Shown here piece after piece: positions 57,501 through 64,000 of a DNA stretch of 64,000 nt. The translations under genes and the position numbers were made by a program. Numbering within the stretch: position 1 is the first letter of the stretch; the number at the start of each line of letters is the position of its first letter. The notes beneath the pieces were generated by a model. It did no database searches. It was not told the DNA's origin and was given only the letters and a program-made list of their open reading frames with translations. The stretch lies in assembly GCA_036365145.1 (NCBI GenBank), contig JAEOAD010000015.1, forward strand, positions 11,587,501-11,651,500, written 5' to 3'. Origin of the DNA: Orientallactaga sibirica. Taxonomy: Eukaryota; Chordata; Mammalia; Rodentia; Dipodidae.

Positions 57501-60500
57501 CACACTGCCAATGTCACTAGAGGTTGAAACATCCACCCAATTTTTGCACAGTAGTTTTGTTTGTTTGTTTCATGAATGCATGAATAGCTATAAGAAAAAA
57601 AGAAACAGGAACCCTACAAGGATCAATGGACTCATTTTAAATTAACTTTTTATTACTCTGTCTTCTGTTAGTCTAATTTTTTTGATGAGGGCAGAGATGG
57701 CATATTAGTTGCTATTATACCTCCAATACCTACATCATGGCTTGACAGGTACTTAACTTATTCATGGAAAAATTAGTGAATACAGGATCAAGGTAATACT
57801 ATCAAAATGAGTGCCAACATCTCCCCTTGTTCTAAGTTTATTTATTCTGAAAATAGTGTTTGGTGTTAATTCTATCTCAGCTCCACTTACCTCCTTCATA
57901 AGATGTGAGATTCTCAGGGAAAGAATACTAACTTGGTACCTCCCATTGCCCTAGTAGAGCTGCCTACAACTTGACATGGAACAAGTAAATTATATAGAGA
58001 TCTGGCTGACACCTGGACCAATGTTTACTTTAAAAAATAATGATATGTTTTCATAAATATGAAGGAAATAAAAATTGTATTATAAAACTTGAAAATACAT
58101 AATAATATAAAGAATAATATGAACTAATGAATTAATCCCTCATCCTAATTCTACTACATAAGGATTATTCAACATTAATATATTTTAATTTTATTTAAAT
58201 TTAGTAAGATAAAATGTAATTGAAGAAATTAGATTCTGACATTAGTAAACAATTTCTTTACCCAGAGAGACAACTATTGAAATATTGGTATCATATATTA
58301 TAATTTATCTGTCCTCTAATGTAACTTTGAAATTCTAATTAGTAAAACTTAGCCACAGGTCATTAGACATCACTAACATCACACAAATGGAAACAATTAG
58401 ACAAACAGCATCAAATCTCCTATAATAAATTAATTCAAATATATACTAATTATTTTGATTACTCATCAAAAATGATGAATGTGGAGAAGTTAATCTATAA
58501 AATCTATATAATCTATAAAACTTTCTACAAATGTGATAGCCTTTGGAGGAAGATGAAAAGACACATTATGGGGAAGTTGGATATAATGTGAGTTTCCTTT
58601 TATAACCTAAAATGTATGCATGACACCAGAAGGCCACTTTGTTCTCATGTCTTCTGAGTTTCTTGAACAAGTTTCAATGGCCTTATTTTTGCTAATGTAC
58701 TTTGATGATTTATGCATGCAGATATACTCTAAACATGCAAGACATATTTCAACTCATTTTCCATATAAGTGCATTATGTTTTGGATGAGGAATGCATGCA
58801 TGGGGTCTAGGAACGTCATGATTTGTAGCAGAGTGAAGGAGATGGCTTTGAATGAGGGGAATGCTTATTCTGCTGTGAGTAGATCTGTAAGGGGCTTCAG
58901 AATTATTGTCTAGTTGAACCACTTTATTTCAGAACCAGGAACCTGAAACCCCAGAAAGGTGAAATGTCACTGGAGGTTTTTCAAGAAGTTATTACTACAG
59001 CTGAGCTCATCTTCAACTCTCATTCTTATTGTTGTACTATCTGCATACATCCAGCCTTGCTTATAGTCACATAATTGATCTCAGACTACATACACTTAGC
59101 TATCAATATTTGGTCCTTGGACCTGTGATGGATGCTGGATTTTGCTCTCAGCAGTTGGAATTGTCTTTGATGTGTGCCAGACTCTTGGAGCAGTGAATCT
59201 TATCCAATTCTGGGGAGTCACCAGTTTTGCATGTGAAGGGACAGGTTGGAACAAAATTAGAGGCTTAGATGACTGTTGGTTCCAGAAATGCCAGGCAGTT
59301 GATGTGTGAGAAGGTTTCTGCCATTATCCCCCTTTCAACTACAGCCTTGTCACTTACAGTTAGAACTAGAGGTGAGAAGGTACTAGCGGGAATACAGCTG
59401 CTATGTTTTCTTAGGCAAATTGTCCATGCCAGTCAGCAAGTGTGGGCACAGACCATGCACTAAGCCTTCGAGAGCTCTTTTCTTTGTGTCTTCACTTTCA
59501 ACACTGGCTTCTTGTTGTTTTTCAGCAAAGGTTTGGTAGTGTTGCTCAGGTTTCACCCTTTCAACATCTGAATGTCATTCCTTTGGCTAACTGATTTTTT
59601 TTCCTCCATTTTTTTACTTGGTGATGACAGGAGAAACTGCTAGTTTTAAAAAAGTTGATTTAATGGTCCACTTGCAAGAAGCCACATAGCAACCAATCTG
59701 TCCTTAAGATTTGGAATTTACTTGATTCACCTTCTCAGATGCCTTATTGAAATTGTCTTTAGAATGTTTCTAAAATGGGTGTTGTATGCTTTGCTGATGG
59801 CATCAGACCCAGAATTTCCATCCAGGTATTTATTTAATTGTCATTTCTAATTCTGTCTTCTGACACTCATCTTGAAGTTTACTTTTGCCATTTTGTTGGA
59901 TCTGCCCCACCCTTGCCCCAAATGTTTAACTCCTCTCAGATCAATCCAAGACCAACCCTGAAATTCCCAGTTTGGTTCTAAATTAATGCCAGACTCTGAT
60001 ATGTTCTCATTCTTCAGGAGAAGAATTTTCATGAGTGGTTTCAGAGGTGCAGATAAAAGCAGCAGAAAGACCATGCCTTAGGCTTTAGTGATCATTCCTG
60101 AAAACAGGTGATAAGGATCCGGAGGAGAGAAGAAAAACTGTTGCAATACAAAATAAATGCTAGACATATGGTGAGAGGTTTCAGCTTCTTTTAATTTAAG
60201 ATGAATGTTGCACATTCCAATTTGGTCCCAAACAAGCATGAGAAGAATCGGGGTCTTTCAAAGGTAATGATAGTTTACTAGATGGGCTGTTTCTTGAGAG
60301 CTTTTTCCATGGAGGCTTCTATGTTCTTTAAGGAATGCCTCTTATTCTATGAAACAATTTAAACCCATATTTCTAGGTATATAGAGGTCATCTATGGAAC
60401 AGGCTTTGCATTACTCCCGGTCAGATTTTATGCTATACAATCTAGCATTTTATAAGATAAATGTGGACAACTCCTTCCCTGTCTCTCAATTTCTCTACAA

Positions 60501-62342
60501 AATTCCTGATATAGATTCTTTCCAGGATACTGTTCTATTCTACTATGACTAGTACTACACAAAGGTTCTGTAACTATAATCTGACAGTATCTTAGAAGTC
60601 ATCTGGTCTACCTTCCTAGCTCAGTTTTGATTATGAATTCAACCTCACAAAGATGGTGGCTTATAATATGACATTATTTCTTAGAATTCTGTGGGTTGGC
60701 TGAGCAGCGTCTTTCCTGCTTGTGCTCCCTCATGTCACTACTTTCAGCTGGAAGGGCAACAGGCCCGGATGGCTTCACTCACAGGATTGGAAAATGGTAC
60801 TAGCTCTTTGTTAGGGGTCCATATTCTTCTCCATATGACCTTTCATCCTCTAGTAGGTTAAGCCAGCTTCCTCATAGCAAACTCAATGCAATGTTCTGAG
60901 AAGAGGGAAACAGAAAGCCTTAAAGCCTAGTCTCAGAACTCACTAAGATCTTTGCCATTGTATTGGACAAAGCTAATCACAAGGTCTTCCAGACACAAAA
61001 GGATGGAAGTGAACTTCATCCATTTTTTGATGGAAGATTGTCAAAGTCACATTGCAAAAGGCACACAGGATGAAGGGAATGGTGGTAGTAATCTTTGCAG
61101 AACATTTTGCATGTTTACTAGTTCTACCAATAAGAAACAGAGGCATAAAGCAATCATTGATGCCATGCTCAGCATGTAAACCTAGATCCTTCACTTCCCT
61201 AATCTAAGGCCTATAGCCTACTATTGCCCCATTGCCATTTTCATGTTCATCCATCAATTGTAATAAATATTAGCTTCATATTACACACCAGAAATTGCTA
61301 GACATTTTTGTAAGAAAGCACTCCCTTTCCTTTAAGTACCTTTAAGTACCTTTAAGTACCCTAAACCCAATATGGCATTCAAAGCTGGTCAAATCACCAA
61401 GGTAGTGCTCTAATTTGTTTCAATAGTCTATGTTGGACTGTATGTGTTGGGTGTAAATAAAGCTCCTTCTGATCTCCAGTGCAGTAGGCACTGTCATATA
61501 TTTTTACCAGGACAGTTGAGGTTCTTTTCCACTTTCCACAATCTCCTCCACAGTAAGTTTAATACATGAAGAAAGACAATATCCCAATTATCATAAATCT
61601 GTCGGCATGCCATTTCAGAACAGAGGCAAATGGAGCTTCCACAGATCTGCAGTGCTGTGTGCATCTAGATTACTGTTTTTATCTTTTAGCGGGGTGGACT
61701 TCAGGGTCAAGTTTTATTATATGCACATTTAAAATGTAGAGCTGGTGTTTCAGAGAAGGGGATTGAGAGGTGACCTGAGTCAAGGTAGGATATTAACCTT
61801 CTGACCTGTGAGGCTGATTGAGAATTGCACTGCATTGTAGAGGGGAGGCCTTGTGTGGCACGGGGTGGGAGGGGAGGCCAGACTCCCTGGTGTTTTATTT
61901 TAAGCTTTGAAAGGTTAAACTTAAGCTTGCCTTTGCCCTCTAACCTACTAAGGCCACCCCTCAGCAGAGACCACCTTTAGGTTCCTCCACTTCTTCTTCT
62001 TCTTGGAAATTAGTTCTCACCTTCAGTTACTGATGCTCATTGGTTATCATGAGCTGTTCCAACCCATGCTTGGCCTTTAGGAAAGTAACTGCTGCAATTG
62101 CTAACATTGAAGTATCAATACCAGGTAATGGGCAAGCCTGAGCTTTATCAAGAAAATGAGTAGTTTATGAGTGGATAAGGGGATTCTGGTCATCATAAAG
62201 CATGTTCTAAGAACTTTCTTGAGGGCTCCGATATCATCTTGCTACATTCTGCTCTTTGTACCTGTTCACAGTCTATGACGTTTGTGTAATACAATTTTAG
62301 AATTAAAATAGTCAATAAAAACACTGTTGATATTCCTTATTT
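57501..62342. other. Long stretch without a supported gene
   Basis: About 4.8 kb of mostly unrecognised sequence, AT-rich at 58000-58600. A MIR-like trace lies at 58915-58975 and an old repeat of uncertain family near 60640-60790 (GGTGGCTTATAATATGACAT). Frames here lack splice context or conserved motifs I know. Confidence 0.45.
61329..61360. repeat. Three-copy 10-bp tandem repeat
   Basis: CCTTTAAGTA occurs three times in exact succession, ending CCCTAAA. Confidence 0.95.
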
Positions 62343-62751
62343 TTTGGTGCACTCATGCGTGTATGTATGTATGTATGTCTGGAGTATGTGTGTTGTGGTA
62401 TATGGTGTGGCATACAGTTGCATGTGTGTGTTTGTGTAGATTTGCACAGCTTGTGTGCAAGCACATGGGGAGGCCAGAGGAGAACACTGGTTATCCTCTT
62501 TTTCACTCATCTGCATGATTCCTAGAGATGGGGCCATTCATTCAACCCAAAGCTGCCATTTTTGTTGTTATCAGTCAGCAAATCCTAGTGGTTCTCTGAT
62601 CTCATTCCACATAGAAGTGGGGTTGCAGACATGTGTGGCCATGCCCAGCTGTTTATGTGGGTGCTTGGGGAATTGAACTTAGGCAGTCTCACATCAGGCC
62701 TTATTGCTTGGGTAGCAAGTGCTTTTAACCACTGAGCCCTCTTCTCAGCCC
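62343..62751 (-). mobile_element. B4/B3-type SINE
   Basis: TG-rich tail side, AGCACATGGGGAGGCCAGAG, GGGGTTGCAGACATGTGTGG, TGTGGGTGCTTGGGGAATTG and TTTTAACCACTGAGCCCTCT: reverse B4/B3 layout. Confidence 0.75.
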
Positions 62752-62756
62752 TACTT

Positions 62757-62757
62757 T

Positions 62758-62805
<48 letters not shown>

Positions 62806-63021
62806 TTTTCTTTCTTTCTTTTCTTTCTTTTTCTTTCTTCTTTCTTTCAGAAAAGGAGACAGTGTGGTGATTATGGCATGCCATGACCTCTTGCCACTAC
62901 AAATGAACTCCAGACTCATGAGCCACTTTGTGCATCTGGCTTACATGCGTACTGGGGAATTGAACCTGGCTGTCAGTCTTTGCAAGCAAGAGTTTCAGCT
63001 GCTGAAGCATCTCTCCAGCCC
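62757..63021 (-). mobile_element. DIP-type SINE with (TTTC)n tail
   Basis: Pyrimidine tract 62757-62850, then GGCATGCCATGACCTCTTGC, CTACAAATGAACTCCAGACT, TTTGTGCATCTGGCTTACAT, GGGGAATTGAACCTGG and GCATCTCTCCAGCCC. Confidence 0.93.
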
Positions 63022-63920
63022 TATTCTTTATTTTGATAAAACAACAAAGACCCAGAAGTGGTGGATTGCTGTGCTATTCAACTAATTAGAAGCATAGTGA
63101 GAACTGAAATTTGGGCCAGATACTACTTTTGTTCCTAAGAAATCTTCTACCCAGAGCAGGACCATTTTCACTTGCATACATTCTCATAGATGTTTTACAA
63201 TGAATTGAAGGTGGTAGGGCTTTGGATACAATAAAAAGGCACTAAGGAACTTAAAGGAAGCTCCAAGTTATACGGCTGCTGCTGACGCAACACATGAAGA
63301 TGGCATTGGACAAACAGCACACCTGGCCAATGGTTTGATTCTTGGATTCCAGTTCTCAGACATAAGTACATTATGTGGTCTTGGCAACTCACATAATCGC
63401 CTTGCTTCTCTGTTACACAAAAACTAAGGGTAGTTAATCTCTGAGCAAATCCATGGGCTTTCTAGACCTGGAACTTGGAAAGGCAAAGTCCTGATGCGGG
63501 TATTATAAGAAGTTCATTTCTTTACTAAAGATGTCTACACAACACACACACACACACACACACACACACCCCACATACTACACACATGCCCGCACAAAGT
63601 CAATGACATTGTCTGGTACTTCCAGAGTAACAGTTAATTATGTTAATATGAGTAAATCCTAAGTAGACATCTCTCCCTTTCTCTCTCTGCATTCTCACTG
63701 GGGCACCCTCAGGGGCAGCCACTTTATAACACCTTTTAACTCACAGTTTTTCTTGAATGGCTGGACAGGATAGCCCTGAGAAAGGAGGCAAACTATGAGA
63801 GGGTCACATTGCAAATCAGACACTTCCCGACAGTATGACTTGCCCCAGCATGTTAATATCATTAAACCTTTGTAATTATGTATATAGACATAATGATATC
63901 TACTTTTTCTGTTTCACAAA
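63022..63920. other. No gene or clear repeat
   Basis: Unrecognised, with a CA microsatellite at 63541-63569. Confidence 0.5.
63541..63569. repeat. (CA)n microsatellite
   Basis: Uninterrupted CA run. Confidence 0.96.
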
Positions 63921-64000
63921 ATTATTATTTTTTTGGAGAGAGTCAGAGAGAGTGAAAGAGAATTGGCATGCCAGCGGCCTCTCAGCCTCTGTGATCGAAC
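63921..64000 (-). mobile_element. DIP-type SINE cut by window end
   Basis: TTATTTTTTTGGAGAGAGTC, GAATTGGCATGCCAGCGGCC and TCTCAGCCTCTGTGATCGAA match the tail-proximal part of the family, reverse orientation. Confidence 0.85.

Noticed and set aside
58620..58913. 97-codon open frame in unrecognised sequence
   Set aside because: No known motif and no visible exon structure; length expected by chance.
60640..60790. Named ancient DNA transposon or LTR
   Set aside because: Resembles an old mammalian repeat, but I cannot assign a family from reading alone.

Overview
This is mammalian nuclear DNA from a rodent. It contains no bacterial-type genes, no CRISPR array and no protein-coding exon that I can support. 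The diagnostic content is interspersed repeats: B1 SINEs, B2-superfamily tRNA-derived SINEs, B4/B3-type and ID SINEs, rodent L1 copies, and many non-autonomous ERVL-MaLR elements with full LTR-internal-LTR structure. The SINE body sequences differ from mouse and rat B2 and fit the DIP type described from jerboas and birch mice. I therefore infer a dipodoid rodent, possibly a jerboa. That is an inference from repeat families, not from a gene.

Layout. 1-6208: a minus-strand L1 running in from the left edge (ORF2 endonuclease part, ORF1, then a 5'UTR with monomer-like repeats). It is split by a plus-strand MaLR at 1872-4716, which itself contains an ERVL-type LTR and a solo MaLR LTR. 6209-7700: old sequence with MIR and ID copies. 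7700-14600: a second minus-strand L1, lacking the reverse transcriptase part and split at 11064-13069 by a well-preserved MaLR. 15055-28280: two more full-structure MaLRs (15469-17340 and 26180-28278), a 5'-truncated L1 3'UTR at 18116-19431, and clustered B1 and DIP-type SINEs. 28280-46475: mostly unrecognised or old sequence with scattered SINEs, L1 3'UTR pieces, a TG/CG tract, and repeat-poor stretches (about 35.8-38.6 kb and 38.9-42.6 kb). 46481-50308: a MaLR enlarged by nested SINE and L1 insertions. 51184-56235: a third minus-strand L1 with internal deletions, carrying a B1 and a MaLR (52450-54296). 56236-64000: mostly unrecognised sequence with MIR fragments, a B4-type SINE and two DIP-type SINEs at the right end.

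No gene set works together here. Biology visible in the sequence is retroelement biology: exact target-site duplications, primer-binding sites matching tRNA-Leu, layered insertions that give a relative chronology, and SINEs that carry CTCF-like motifs. Roughly half of the window is recognisable repeat by eye. Boundaries without a target-site duplication are approximate, typically by 10-50 bases.
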